A stretch of DNA of 64,000 nt from Phytophthora hibernalis (lineage: Eukaryota; Oomycota; Peronosporomycetes; Peronosporales; Peronosporaceae): assembly GCA_012656075.1 (NCBI GenBank), contig JAAKBF010000180.1:1-64000 (forward strand), given 5' to 3'. Shown piece by piece: positions 42,453 through 53,679 of the stretch. Within the stretch, counting starts at the first letter, position 1; each line of letters opens with the position of its first letter. The translations under genes and the position numbers were made by a program. The notes below the pieces were generated by a model. That model did not search any database. It saw only the letters and a list, made by a program, of their open reading frames with translations, and was not told the DNA's origin.

Positions 42453-45400
42453 ATGTTTGCACACGAGCTCGAAGGATTAAAGAGATTAAATATCCAAGCT
42501 ATCAAATGGGGTAGTAGCTACCGTGTTAAGGTGCGTGGTAGAACGGGTAAGATGGTTTATGTAAGCAACGTTTCGCGCCCAATCAACCTGAGATTGGTAG
42601 CTAGCAGTACAATGTTTCGATTGAAACCCTTGAGAAACACTTGTCGCCTGACTACAAGGCTGATCCTAAGTACCGTTTTTACAATGGTAATCACATGGAA
42701 TCACACCTATATGAGGGTGTTGAGCCTTCTGTTTTCTACGACAAGCTCGAGAATGTTCTTTCGACTCAGGCGAGTGCGTTTAAGGTAAATGTTGCTCTTG
42801 GGTAAGAACTTGTAAGCAAGACCGATCCTGATGATACTCGCTACTTCTATCCAAATCTCGCTACCACGTATGTGTTCAATAAGCCTGTCGCTATCAACAG
42901 CAAGGCTGATATGCGAAAGAAGGTGATTTCGGAAATCCGTTCTATGGAGTTGGCTGACAAACTGAACTACCCCAGCTCCGGGTATAAGCTCAAGGCGATC
43001 ACTGCATTCAAGATATTCATCTACCATCGCGACCATGCTCTGGGGGACAGCGAAACTGTCATCCCTCAGATTATTCGCGAAAACAAGCATGTAATCAACT
43101 TCCCTAAGACCAACAACAAGTTCGTCTTCCACTGCATCGCCTGGCATGCATTCCAGAGCTCTAAGAAGGATCCTCGCAGAATTCAGGCTCAGGTGAAGGA
43201 GGCATTCAAGCGCTATTGCTCTTTCAAGGGGGTTAACTAAACGTTGAGCCTATTTCGAAGCTTCAAGCCCATTGACCTACTACAGCTCGATGAGGTTGAG
43301 GACTGCTTCCAACATGGTATTAACGTATATAATATGGATGTAGTTTCTGGAAATGTAAAATGCATTCGTAGATCGGACAAGGGGTATGAAGCTATGGATA
43401 TTCTATCACACGAGAATCACGCTCTTTACATTAAGAACATCGATATGCTTCAGTCTAAGTATCAATGTCCTAAGTGTGAAATGGTTTTTATCAGCGCTGA
43501 AAAGCTGAAAAATCATAAGAAGAATCAGTGTGAGCTTGTAAATATTGAGAGCTTCCCCGCTGAGCCAACTATTTACAAACCGGCTCAGAACACGATACGA
43601 TCACTGCTTACTAAGTATTCCATCAAGGATGCTGACCAGTACATCGATCACTTCATCGTTTATGACTTTGAGGCCGTTCTTAAGCCTACCGCAACTCAAC
43701 ACGGGGAGAATACTGTCTTCACGAACGAACATATTCCTGTGTCAGTATCAGTAGCTGATAGCTTAACCGAGGAGGTGCGTTGCTTTGTAAATGACGATCC
43801 AAAGGTGCTGCTTACGGATATGTTCAAATACATCGGTGATGTATCCGTGAAGATCCAGCAGTACAATGTCAATAAGTACAAATTGCTTCTTCAAAAAATC
43901 ATCAATGCTCACGGTCTGACAGGCATGGAACTTCCAGGTGAAAAGCTTGGTAAGACCTACAAGATGCCTGATGTTGAGAGTTGGATTGAAGAGGGAAGTA
44001 TGCCAGCTTCGTTGACTTTCACCGCAGTCTTGGTTTTGGTAAGCAAAGATCTGATTACGGGAAACGGAAACAGCAAGTACCACTATTCGGCTTCAATTCT
44101 GGTCGATACGATCTTAACTTGATTAAGAAGGATTTGTTTGCCGTAATTGGTACCGACAACATCAAATCTGTCATCAAGAACCCCAGCTACACGTGCATTG
44201 CTACATCGGACATGAAAATGCTTGATATCACTAACTATGTACCAGCTGGTACTAGCTACGACAAGTATCTTACAACATATCTCGGTGGCTGCAAATGCGA
44301 TGACAAAATTAGATGTGTATGCGGTCTTGGCAAGGGTCTTTTCCATTACGAGTACATCACCGCGTTCAATGTTCTAAACCAGACTACTATCCCGCCTAAG
44401 TCAGCTTTTGATAGCAAGCTCCGTGGAACAAACATCACCGGCGATGACTACGAACGAGTGAAGTTCGTGTGGGATTACTACGAGATGAAATCGATCAAAG
44501 ACCTACTGATCTGGTACAACAATCTCAACGTAGTCCCTTTCATGAAAGCTATCAAGGCTCAGCGAGAGCTATTTAAGCGTTTCAATCTGGATATGTTTGC
44601 GGATGGAGTGTCCCTACCTGGTCTTTCAGAGAAGGTCATGTATCAGACCTGCTTCAATAATCTCCAATTTCCGGATAAGAAACCTGCTAACGCATTCCAA
44701 TTTCCAGCTAAGCGCATGGCTGGCTACAAGAGTCAGGACGCTAAGGCAAAGGAAAATTTGGTATGACACTCGAGCACTTGAATACATTGCTGCAAAAGCA
44801 AAAGTATCTGTGTGGTCTATGCTACTGTCGGCTGACTGTTGATACCGCTTCAGCGGATCGTATCAACCATAATCTTGGCCACATCGACGGCAACATCTTG
44901 GTCAGCTGCGTAAAGTGCAACACCGCTCGAATAGACATGTCGCTTAAGGGGTTTCGGTATAAGAAGTTGCTTGAGTTCAACTCGGACAGACTGGTCAACT
45001 CGATCGACAAGGAGGAGAAGAATATCTACTCTAAGATGAAGGCCAACATTACTGGAGGTCCATCTATTATCTTCAATCGCTACGCTAAGCGTAATGAAAC
45101 GAAGATTCGCGGTGGTAAGGTCTGTAAGAAAATTATCGGATACGACTCTAACGCTCTATACCTATGGGCTCTTGGTAATGAGATGCCATGCGGTCGATTG
45201 ACTATGGTTGAAGCGTATGATGATATCATCGATGACATCAAAGCAGACAAGGTATTCGGCTTTCTCGAGAGTGATATTCGCACACCAGAGCACCGCAAAC
45301 AGTACTTTCGTGAGTTGACTCCAATTTTCAAGAATGTACTGATCGACTGTACGAATGAGAGCGTCATTGGTAAGCACATGTTCGATCACAATGAGGCGCG

Positions 45401-46425
45401 CAATCAAAGCCGAGCAAAGCCAGCTCGCAAGTTGATTGGTAGCTACTTTGGTGAAAAGATACTCATCTACACTCCTTTGCTCAAGTGGTACCTTTCTCAT
45501 GGTATGGAGATCACCAAGACTTACTGCTTTATCAAGGCCAGCTCTCACAAGGCTTTTGCTCCTTTTATGGAGGCTGTATCAAACGCTCGACAAGAAGGTG
45601 ATGTTGATAAGTCTAAGGCGATGATTGCTGAGATAATGAAACTTGTAGGCAACAGTGCTTTGGTCGATCTGGAATGGACATGAGCAAGCACAAAGAGGTC
45701 AAGTATGAGTCGAGCGACAAAGGTATTAAGAACAATATCGAACACTTTACGTTCCATGGCTTGGAAGAGCTTAACGATGCGTGTGAAATCACCATGAAGA
45801 AACGCCGACGTAATAACAAGAACCCAATCCATTTGTCGATTGCTATCTATCAGCTTGCGAAGCTACGTATGCTTCAGTTCTACTACCACTGCATAGATTT
45901 CTACTTCGACCGCTCTGACTTCCAGTACCAGGAGATGGACACTGATTCAGCTTATATCGCTTTCAGCTGTGAGAATCCGTTTCAAGACTGTATCAAGCCT
46001 GAGCTACGTGCTCACTTCAAGGAGCATAAATACGATTGGTTCCCACGCGACTTCAACACTGAGGTAGCTAAGTTTGATCGCCGTACCCTGGTTTGTTCAA
46101 AGATGAATGGTCAGGTGATGCTATGGTCTCACTATCGAGTAAGAACTATATTTGCTATCTACCCGACGAATCTTACAAGGTAAAAGTTTCAGCGAAGGGT
46201 GTTCAGCAGGGAGGTGGTCGAAACAATGGTGTTCTTAATCCTGATGGGTTTGAGACTGTTGTACGGGATCGCATCACGCTACAAGGTACAAACAAGGGGT
46301 TCAGACTATCGAAAGAAACCAAATCTATCATAACCTATACTCAAAACAAAACAGCGCTCAACTACTACTATGACAAACGTCGAGTACTTGATGATGGCAT
46401 CACGACTGAACCACTTGATATTTAA
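42453..46425 (+). CDS. Maverick DNA polymerase B with inserted HNH-like module
   Basis: This is a family B polymerase of the protein-primed (DNA_pol_B_2) type, which would copy the element. The long N-terminal region starts MFAHELEGLKRL and includes VINFPKTNNKFVFHCIAW (near 43100) and a C2H2-like finger (CPKCEMVF...H, near 43470). The exonuclease has FIVYDFEAVLKP (Exo I, near 43660) and FGFNSGRYDLNLIK (Exo II, near 44085). An HNH-like insert follows (CGLCYCRL ... DRINHNLGHIDGNILVSCVK, near 44810-44920). Polymerase motifs are IGYDSNALYLWA (A, near 45145), KLVGNSA(F)GR (B, near 45645) and MDTDSAY (C, near 45940). A TAA at 43238 and frame steps near 42610, 42800, 44080, 44770, 45665 and 46100 interrupt it. 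The core sites are intact. Confidence 0.92.
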
Positions 46426-46454
46426 GCAGCTAACCACTGGGAATTTTTTAATGT

Positions 46455-46462
46455 AAATATAG
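46455..46462 (+). promoter_or_regulatory. TATATAG-like box before the integrase
   Basis: AAATATAG, 3 bases (ATC) before the ATG at 46466. Confidence 0.5.
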
Positions 46463-46465
46463 ATC

Positions 46466-47547
46466 ATGGACGCGCTATTAAAGAAACTCTACTATGACCC
46501 AAAAACCGGTTTTATCGGAGCTCAAGCTCTGTATCGGAAGGCAAAGGAGTTAAATCCTAAGATAACTTTCAAAATCGTAAAGGATTGGTATGCGAGTCAG
46601 ACCGATATTCAACGATATCAGGAGCAAAAGAAGAGATTCAATGGCTTCAAAATAGCTTCGCATAACCCCAACTCTTGGCAAATGGATCTTGCGTTTTGGG
46701 AGAAGCGACCAATTTTGACTGCTATCAATATCAACTCGAGGTTGGGCTTTGCAAAGGTCTTATCGAACAAGACAGCAGCAACTGTGTTAGTAGCGCTTAA
46801 AGCGTTTGTTCGCCTCCATAAAGTGGATATCATTACAAGCGATAATGGTAGCGAGTTCATGAACTCGCAGGCTCAAGAGTTCTTCAAATCCAAGAAAATT
46901 GAGCACTACAACAACGAGCCCGGTGATCATGGTACTATGGGAAAAATTGAGCGATTTAACAGAACGTTGAAGCAGAGACTAACTAAAATGTCCCCCAAGA
47001 GGATTTCGCAAAAGCTTATCACTGACGTTATTGAAAACTACAATAGCACGTTTCATCGTTCGATTGGTATGACCCCGAATGATGCAAAAGGCAAAGTAAT
47101 GGATGCAGATCTGAGTCATAATCAGGTGGAAGCCGATAGAATTGAGAAGGAGTTTGAGGTCGGATCAAGCGTATTATACCGTCTCAAGAAGCAGGCATTT
47201 GGTAAAGAATCGGCTCGTTGGAGCAATGCCGTCTATACAATAGTGGGAATGGATGGTTACCGAGTCCAAATCCGTTCAAAAATGGTCATACCCTCTACAA
47301 GGCACCAAACGATCTTAAAATGGTTAAAACAGAGACTACAGATGCTACTATTAATCGAGGCGACATTCTTGAGGCGGAAAAGATCTTGGATCACAAAAAG
47401 ATGCGGTCTGGTATGTACAAATATCTGATCAAGTGGGTTGGTAATGAGCCTGACTCCTGGGAGCCATTCTCAAATCTCCGTTTAATTAACAAGAACAAGA
47501 GATCAACTCTTGAAAACGAGTACTGGAAGTCAAAAAATGAGACGTGA
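46466..47547 (+). CDS. Retroviral-type integrase with chromodomain
   Basis: This is the Polinton integrase, which would insert the element into host DNA. The rve core has its acidic triad in SWQMDLAFW (near 46685), IITSDNGSEF (near 46840) and GKIERFNRTLKQR (near 46950). A linker of about 90 residues leads to a frame step near 47275 and a C-terminal chromodomain (EAEKILDHKKMRSGMYKYLI, KWVGNEPDSWEPFSNL, near 47370-47470). The chromodomain may steer insertion to marked chromatin. The ATG at 46466 has a TATATAG-like box directly before it. Confidence 0.93.
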
Positions 47548-47644
47548 TTAGCTTTAAAATTTAATTGATAGAGACATCCTCTGTAAGCTTTTGACCCATA
47601 TATTACTTCCAATATTTTTATACGATTATGAATTATCTGACTTG

Positions 47645-47652
47645 ATATATAG
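47645..47652 (+). promoter_or_regulatory. TATATAG box before a small Maverick gene
   Basis: ATATATAG, 6 bases before the ATG at 47659. Confidence 0.5.
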
Positions 47653-47658
47653 ATACCA

Positions 47659-47948
47659 ATGTGCCCCAGTTGTATAGAAAAGAACGTGAGCTTGTTAAGA
47701 TTCGACGTAAGCTTTGGATCATCCAAGAAGTAAGTCGAATCAAGAATGAGTTGTTGAACCTTGATGCAAGCGCGAATTTCCGCAAAACGGTAGTCAATCG
47801 AAAGTATCAACATGAGTTGGAAGAAATCTTTGGCGTTCCGTTCCATTGTATCAAAGACCGATATCTAAATCTTCTCAATGAGAGAAACCGAATCTGTCAT
47901 ACATATCTACCTTTCCGCCATGACTCAGTTATGCCGAGCTACTGGTAG
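47659..47948 (+). CDS. Small Maverick protein of unknown function
   Basis: About 96 residues, Arg/Lys-rich and helical (LYRKERELVKIRRKLWIIQE; YQHELEEIFGVPFHCIKDRY), with an aromatic C terminus (VMPSYW). The ATG at 47659 is used if one C is missing from the CCCC run just after it; otherwise the frame has no ATG. The TATATAG box ahead supports this start. No family is recognised. Confidence 0.5.
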
Positions 47949-47985
47949 AAACCTAATTACGGTACTCATTTTTATGACTCACAAC

Positions 47986-47991
47986 ATATAG
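47986..47991 (+). promoter_or_regulatory. TATATAG-like box before the large structural-type gene
   Basis: CATATAG followed by GATCAAT and the ATG at 47999. Confidence 0.5.
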
Positions 47992-47998
47992 GATCAAT

Positions 47999-50624
47999 AT
48001 GTTTCCAAATTTCACATCGCTTGCTCAGAGAGAGCAAAAACGACAGGAGCTTCTTGAAAGAGCTCAGCGTCGCGTTCGTCAAGCTAAAGCCAATCGTGAA
48101 ATGTACGAAGGCGCTTCGTGGGCAAGTGATATCGCGAATGGTATTACAACTATTGCTAAGAAATCAACCGAATCAACTCAGACTGATACGAGTGTTGGAT
48201 CTGATGATACTATTCCACAAGAAGTAAAGCAAACCATGGATAGTATGATTGATCAGGTAATTGCTCAATCGGACTTTAAAAAAATCTGAATGATGAAAAC
48301 TCCGTAAAAACCCTGAGGTCTCCACACCAACGATGGTAGATGCTGGCATACAAGCCAAGCCTTCAGTAGTTGATGTTGGTATCAGCAACACTCCTGTCAT
48401 GAATGATGCTATGGTTGGAGAAGATGCTCCTGATAAATTTACATTCAGTGATGATGACAGCGATGAAATCAAAGACCAAAATAGATCAAAACAAGCTGTT
48501 GCACAGATATTTGATGTTTATCCAATTCTTGCAGACTTACGCATTCATCCTCTTGCATCTAAAGGACGTCAGCTAACGAAGTATTACATTGATAAAGATG
48601 CAAAGACGTATAGTATTAGATTGAAAAAGCATGTTTTAGTCCCAAGCATTGATTAGAGCGAAACATACGACCATATTGGAGTTATTATCACCAACGACGT
48701 TAGATTCCTCACTTATATCAATGAAAAGAGGGAACGCAACGAAATGGCGAAGGAGGATAAAGATACACCACGCCTGATATGGGAATATATTGGATCAAAA
48801 GGAAAAGAGTCAATGCTTCAGAAGGAGATATTGCTGATCGCACCAAACAGAGACTTGAGGACAGTTTTGTCTTCGATAATTCAACTTCCACAGCGAGTGA
48901 TCAGTCTAATAGCAAGCTCAAACTGTTTTGGACCATTAGTAAAAATAAGGGATTGCTTGAATCCAATGGCTTAAGAAAGAAGATTGTTCCAATACTCAAT
49001 GGAGCTATCAAGACATCCCCTATTGATAATGATGGATACGTTTGGGTTGATGGGCATTCAATTAGCGTCTATGGAAAAGAAAGTGATAGAACAAAGCCAG
49101 CGATCACAAAGAAGGTAAATTGGCTACTTACGCTACGTTCATTTATCAATATGGTCAGAGACAGAGGACTTCAGTTAGAGGTGATTGGTAAGCATGACGA
49201 GGAAATTGGCGTCAAGGAATTCACACCAGCCGATGGAGAAGCTAAACATGGAACAATGAGTGGTATCGATGAAGATATGAACCCAAAGCTGAGCAACGCG
49301 GACAATGATGCTACAAGGATACTGACGGATTACTACACACAACTCCAATCGAAGGATATTGAAATCCCTTTCAGACTAATACCCATTATTTATACAGAAA
49401 AGAAAAAGGTGTTAAAACCTCATTCAACATACTATTTTGGTCAGCCAACTGATTCCAAACCTTTAAATATCATGACGGAAGATAAATATAAAAGGCATAA
49501 GCAAGTATCCGGTGTAGCTTGGAATGGTTTGATGAGAACTATCAGGTGGATGGATACATTCTCATCTTTACTCAACGGTTTGAGGATTTGGATAAATATC
49601 TCAAGGATGTTGAATATCCATTTCCAGCAACTGATGAAGAAGCGGCTGAAATAAATAAAGAGAAGAAACGGAACGAGAAAATACGTAAAAACCTTGATGA
49701 CAATCTCAAAATCCTAAATGAGGCCATCCTTAAATCGGCCCATGATATCAAGCGTCAAAGTAATGAGCAGTATCATCACGACGATAATTTGCAAAAGCTT
49801 CATGATGACTCGGAGGCAGCTTTCAAGCTTATGGTGAAGCTCAGAAGCGCTAAGAAGCTAAAAGGCTGTACGGGGTCAAACTCAAAAGCAGCAAGATCGG
49901 CGTTGAAGGCAGCGACATCAGCAATGAAAGCAACAAAGGCAGTCTATTCAGCGAAGTCAAAGCAATACAGTCAAGCTTTACATGGAAAAACACATGTAGA
50001 AGACTTTAATGAGCGACAAGATCAACGAAGGGTAAAAGGAGTTCTTAATGATATGGTAAATGTTGTTAGTGGGAGTGGCTTGAAGGGGCGTGGTCTAAGA
50101 GGTGCTGGTGTTGCTCCATTGGGAGGTGTAGTTCGCCGCGGCCGTACTTACAATCTCAACGAAATCCAGGGTTTAGCAACCCAAGCGCCTACGTTTATCG
50201 TCAGCTTGGAAGCAAGTATATTCGTATTCCCGACCTTGATGCCAAAACACTTGTGATTGTACAGCCAAATCGTCGCAAATGCGGACCCAAATGTCAAATC
50301 AGTGATAGTCTACAATCCATGATCAGGACTCTTGTGTATAAGAATCAGATCGATCAAGCTTCGTATGATAAGCTATCTATCGATGATAAGAAACTGTTCA
50401 AAGAGATCCTTGCGGTCACACATCTTCAGTACAATTTCCATGATAAGCTAACGAACCCTCTGGAGACTCTTCGTGCTGAGTATGATAATCTCAAGGGAGA
50501 GATGATGTTAGGGAATGACAACCCGAGCATCATCAAACAGCTCAAGTCTCTCACTGTGGATATGTACAGCAATCGACTAATTGGTGATAACGAATTTAAG
50601 CAAATTATCACGCGTCTATTATAA
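47999..50624 (+). CDS. Large Maverick protein, probably structural, with adenain-like sites
   Basis: Consecutive frames read as one protein of about 870 residues. From the ATG at 47999: a Gln/Arg-rich helix (REQKRQELLERAQRRVRQAK), an ESTQTD motif (near 48172), an acidic linker, a folded region (YVWVDGHSISVYGKES, near 49035; TYYFGQPTDSKPLNIM, near 49430), a long coiled coil (near 49640-49850) and a Lys/Ala/Ser-rich stretch. A Gly-rich segment then contains LKGR-G and LRGA-G (50080-50109). The last domain runs from YIRIPDLDAKTLVIVQPN to 50624. An in-frame TAG at 48655 and steps near 48280, 48315, 48800, 49530 and 50200 interrupt it. I recognise no family. It could also be two or three genes. 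Position between integrase and ATPase suggests a virion part. Confidence 0.5.
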
Positions 50625-50627
50625 ACT

Positions 50628-50888
50628 ATGTTCTTCTTTAACCCACGCATTATTTCCAGTTCAGGTGGTAGCTATGGCGATAACGCTGATCTCAACGTCG
50701 CCGAGCTTAAAGCCATCATGAAGAATCTGATCATTCAAGATCGTCCCCAGAAGACTCAGGCAGCTGTTTGGGCTACTGACCTTGATAAGTCTATCAGGAA
50801 GGTTGATGCATCGACTCAGACAGAGGGTGGTCGCATGTGGGCTTACCAGCTTAAAAAGACTAAAACTGTGAAGACTTTTGCTATCTAA
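50628..50888 (+). CDS. Small Maverick protein with TQT motif
   Basis: 86 residues, intact, from ATG 50628 (MFFFNPRIISSSGGSYGDNA) to TAA 50888, four bases after the preceding stop. It has the short motif KVDASTQTEGG, similar to ESTQTD in the large protein upstream. Family unknown. Close spacing suggests co-expression with the upstream gene. Confidence 0.55.
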   Translation: MFFFNPRIISSSGGSYGDNADLNVAELKAIMKNLIIQDRPQKTQAAVWATDLDKSIRKVDASTQTEGGRMWAYQLKKTKTVKTFAI

Positions 50889-50912
50889 GCAATACCATTC
50901 CTCACGAGTTTA

Positions 50913-51119
50913 TTAGCATAGCCTCGATAGACTGAATTTTTTTATCGCTGATAGAAACCTCAAGTATGGCAGAATCTCCTTCGGGGGGTTGGTGGGTAAG
51001 AAAACACTATCCCCAAGAACAATAATTTTGTCAGCTTGGAGCATGGTCGATCCCACAATCTGACGCGGTTCATCAGTAGTCAAATTGGTTTTGAGCTCTT
51101 TACTCGGTCCGCAACCCAT
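50913..51119 (-). CDS. Small Maverick protein with lipid-anchor type N terminus
   Basis: 68 residues on the minus strand starting MGCGPSKELKTNLTTDEPRQ. Gly2 followed by Cys3 and Ser6 matches N-myristoylation with palmitoylation, so the protein may sit on a membrane. The remainder is mostly beta-prone (QADKIIVLGDSVFLPTNPP) and unrecognised. A GGGGGG run near 50985 may hide a frame error in the C-terminal third. Confidence 0.5.
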   Translation of the reverse strand: MGCGPSKELKTNLTTDEPRQIVGSTMLQADKIIVLGDSVFLPTNPPKEILPYLRFLSAIKKFSLSRLC

Positions 51120-51129
51120 GGTTATATCA

Positions 51130-51397
51130 CTACCAGAGATACTTCTTAGAATACCAGTCGGCGGTATATTTATTATCATTATCTATTGGTCCATCTCGTT
51201 TGTAATATCTCTCTCCGCTTCTTATCTTTGTGATCATATTGCCGATATGCTTTTAATGATGTACGGTCTCTAAATTGTTGATAAGGCTCACCATTCCGCT
51301 TAATAGCACCAAAAGATACAATTCTACCATCAGCAAACACAGCATCATATTTCTTACCTCTATGAGTTGAAATCCGGAAATTATAGGCTGAACTCAC
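51130..51397 (-). CDS. DUF5754-like protein
   Basis: The frame reads KKYDAVFADGRIVSFGAIKR, YQQFRDRTSLKAYRQYDH and KDKKRRE. After a one-base step near 51205 it continues YYKRDG and YTADWYSKKYLW, then TAG. This pattern (YD...VSFG; H.D..RRERY.KRH; TA..WS...LW) is that of DUF5754, a small family I know from nucleocytoplasmic large DNA viruses; function unknown. The start is unclear because no ATG lies in frame between the fibre stop and the motif. Confidence 0.7.
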
Positions 51398-51405
51398 GAT
51401 TATAC

Positions 51406-52912
51406 TTACTCTGAGATAATTGATCGTAGTTCGTCTATTTGCCTCTTGAGATCTCCAATCTCAGACATCAAATGCTGAATCATTTTCATGTTGTACGCTG
51501 AGATCCTTGAATAGTCAATGTTGAGCTGTTGCTTAGCTGGTTCAAGCGAAGGGTCCTCTCCTTCTTCGATATTGTCGCGGTAGAAGACACTGATTAAATC
51601 AGTTAGATGGCCCGAGACTAGATCTTGAGCTATGAGGCCTACCTCTTGACCAGGTCTATTTTCAGATTCGATCCAGTCATACAAAACTACATCGCAGGTA
51701 TCGTAGAGCCGCTTGATTCGATCGAGTGGTGCAATCTGGATGTTCTTCTTCAATTGGCGAGCGCTCGTCATCGCCATGGCTGTACAGGCAATGTATCCGC
51801 CAAAAATCCCCGATACACTATAACTGATAGGACCAAGAGCTGATTCTGTAGCGCCAGAGTCAGTACGGAGGCGATACACTGTTAATCCGCCGCTACCAAA
51901 AACAAAATTATTGCTGCCTGTGATATGTAGACGAGCGGATGGGAGTGTAATTCCAAGCCCCAGCCGTCCTCCGGCAGTTAAGACCATTGACGTGGAGTTA
52001 TTGGTACCAAAACGAAGGTCATTATTAGTGTAATTCCCGATCCGTGTCGCGTTGGTGCTTACAGTATTCGATCCGTTGCTCACCTCGATTTGGAACTGGA
52101 CGGGAGTTACGTTTGATCCCGAAAACGTAAGCATTCGGCTATAGCTTCCGTCAAGAAAATCATACCCCGACCCCTTTATCGAGAAATACTCATTCGTTGC
52201 TGTAGAGTTGATACCGAGCTCTGTGAGGCTACCTACCGTCGTAATGTTCGATTGGTCACCATATGCCAAGTACCCATTTATGAAACCGCCGCAATCGATG
52301 TTTCCGGTCGTATATAGGCTTGATAATGTCAGCGAGCTCGGAATAGGCCGGAGAGATCGTAATACGTCGAACCTTGTTTTAGATTTGTGCAGCTGATCGT
52401 ACTGGCTGATACCATATTAATATTTGCGATATTTAAACTTGAGTCGAATAGTAAAAATTATTTGATGTCGCACTACCAAAACTAACTCCTGATATGTATT
52501 GTAGAAAGCTCAAATCGTACGTATTCCCGTTCTGGCGATATTCTCGACAATCGATGTAGCTTGAAGCGCCTGTTATTGATATCGAGCGCGATGATCCACT
52601 GAAAGATAAATTTCCAACCGAAGTGATATTCGGTTGAGAAGCTGTTTGTAGCGTGCCAGTAAGGTTAGTGGCACTTAGCGATGAAATGCCGGAGATATTA
52701 CCTGAAGCACCGAGAACAAGAGCAGATCCTATCGATGCCGTTCCGGGTACTACTCCGCTAATGTAGCTCATCCTGTAATCATCCTTACTCAAATACAGAG
52801 TTTGCGCGTAATCAAAGGTTAGATAACCACTGGCATCCAACGTCAGATAGAACGCGGGGTTATAGATTGATGATTGAAAAGTTGGCTGTGGATATGAAAA
52901 ACCAGAACTCAT
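51406..52912 (-). CDS. Fibre/spike-like protein with Peptidase S74 chaperone domain
   Basis: This is a minus-strand gene of about 500 codons. The N-terminal half (from MSSGFSYPQPTFQSS) is Ser/Gly/Thr-rich beta-repeat sequence, with the repeated unit TLQTASQPNITSVGNLSFSG / NITTVGSLTELGI seen in fibres of phages and large viruses. The C-terminal domain has TSARQLKKNIQIAPLDRI (near 51740), LYDWIESENRPGQEVGLIAQ (near 51640) and a final coiled coil (IGDLKRQIDELRSI). That is the Peptidase S74 intramolecular chaperone, which trimerises fibres and cuts itself off at the conserved Ser of the (T)SAR-K region. Frame steps near 52440 and 52270 split it. It probably serves attachment to a host cell. Confidence 0.85.
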
Positions 52913-52923
52913 TTTGTTTAATC

Positions 52924-52931
52924 CTATATAG
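52924..52931. promoter_or_regulatory. Palindromic CTATATAG shared by fibre and ATPase genes
   Basis: CTATATAG is its own reverse complement and lies 12 bases from the fibre ATG (minus) and 17 bases from the ATPase ATG (plus). The whole space between the two starts is only 36 bases. Confidence 0.55.
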
Positions 52932-52948
52932 ATCAAACGATTTTAGTC

Positions 52949-53632
52949 ATGAGCGCTATTCCTGACTTCGGTGGTTCTCTACCGAAAAATACAAGTCAGC
53001 TGCTATGGGTGATATCCCAGCACTTGACATTAAAATGTTATTTAGAATGGTGGTCCTTGGACCATCGTTCAGTGGGAAGAACAACCTATGTATGTTCATT
53101 CTCAAGCATTCCCCTCACGTATTTGCTCATCTAACGATTATTGCTCGTAATCCGCACCAAGAACTGTACGAATATTTGCACGATAAGCTCGATGGATTCG
53201 TTACTTTCGCTGACCCCGATACTCCACCAAGCGTTGATCAAGTGCGACATACTCCAATCAGTTCTAACAAGCCTGAGCTCGTCATCATTGATGATTTTAG
53301 TAATGACCGTCTGTTGCAAAAAGAATATCTTTTCACATTACTACACCAGGGGTCGCCACTTCAAATTGAGTACCATATACCTAATCCACAACTACTTTGC
53401 TACTGATAAGATGATTCGATTGAATTCAGAGTATGTAGCGATCCTAAAGGCTAATTCAAAGCGTGATCTTCAGATGGTTGTGAAGGACGTCAACATCAAG
53501 GGCGTTGATGATCGATCAATCGTCTATTACTATAATAAAGCCACGGAGCGCAAAAGCCAAATGTTGTTCATAGATTTTGTTAAAGGTCAAATCAGATACA
53601 ATTTCGACAGACCAATCACGATTGAAGACTAA
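52949..53632 (+). CDS. A32/FtsK-HerA type packaging ATPase
   Basis: This is the Polinton DNA-packaging ATPase, which would pump the genome into the capsid. From the ATG at 52949 (MSAIPDFGGSLPKNTS) a frame step near 53000 leads to KMLFRMVVLGPSFSGKNN (Walker A, near 53060). Walker B is ELVIIDDFSND (near 53275). After a second step near 53330 come STIYLIHNYFATDKMIRLNS (sensor/Gln-like region) and ILKANSKRDLQMVVKDVN, ending at TAA 53632. Length (about 227 residues) fits the family. It is divergent from the fibre gene and followed by the capsid-like gene. Confidence 0.9.
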
Positions 53633-53664
53633 TCCAATTTATCGATCAGAAATATGGTTAGAAT

Positions 53665-53670
53665 CATATA
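53665..53670 (+). promoter_or_regulatory. Weaker TATATA box before the capsid-like gene
   Basis: CATATACTAATCAAT precedes the ATG at 53680; similar spacing to the other boxes but without the final AG. Confidence 0.35.
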
Positions 53671-53679
53671 CTAATCAAT

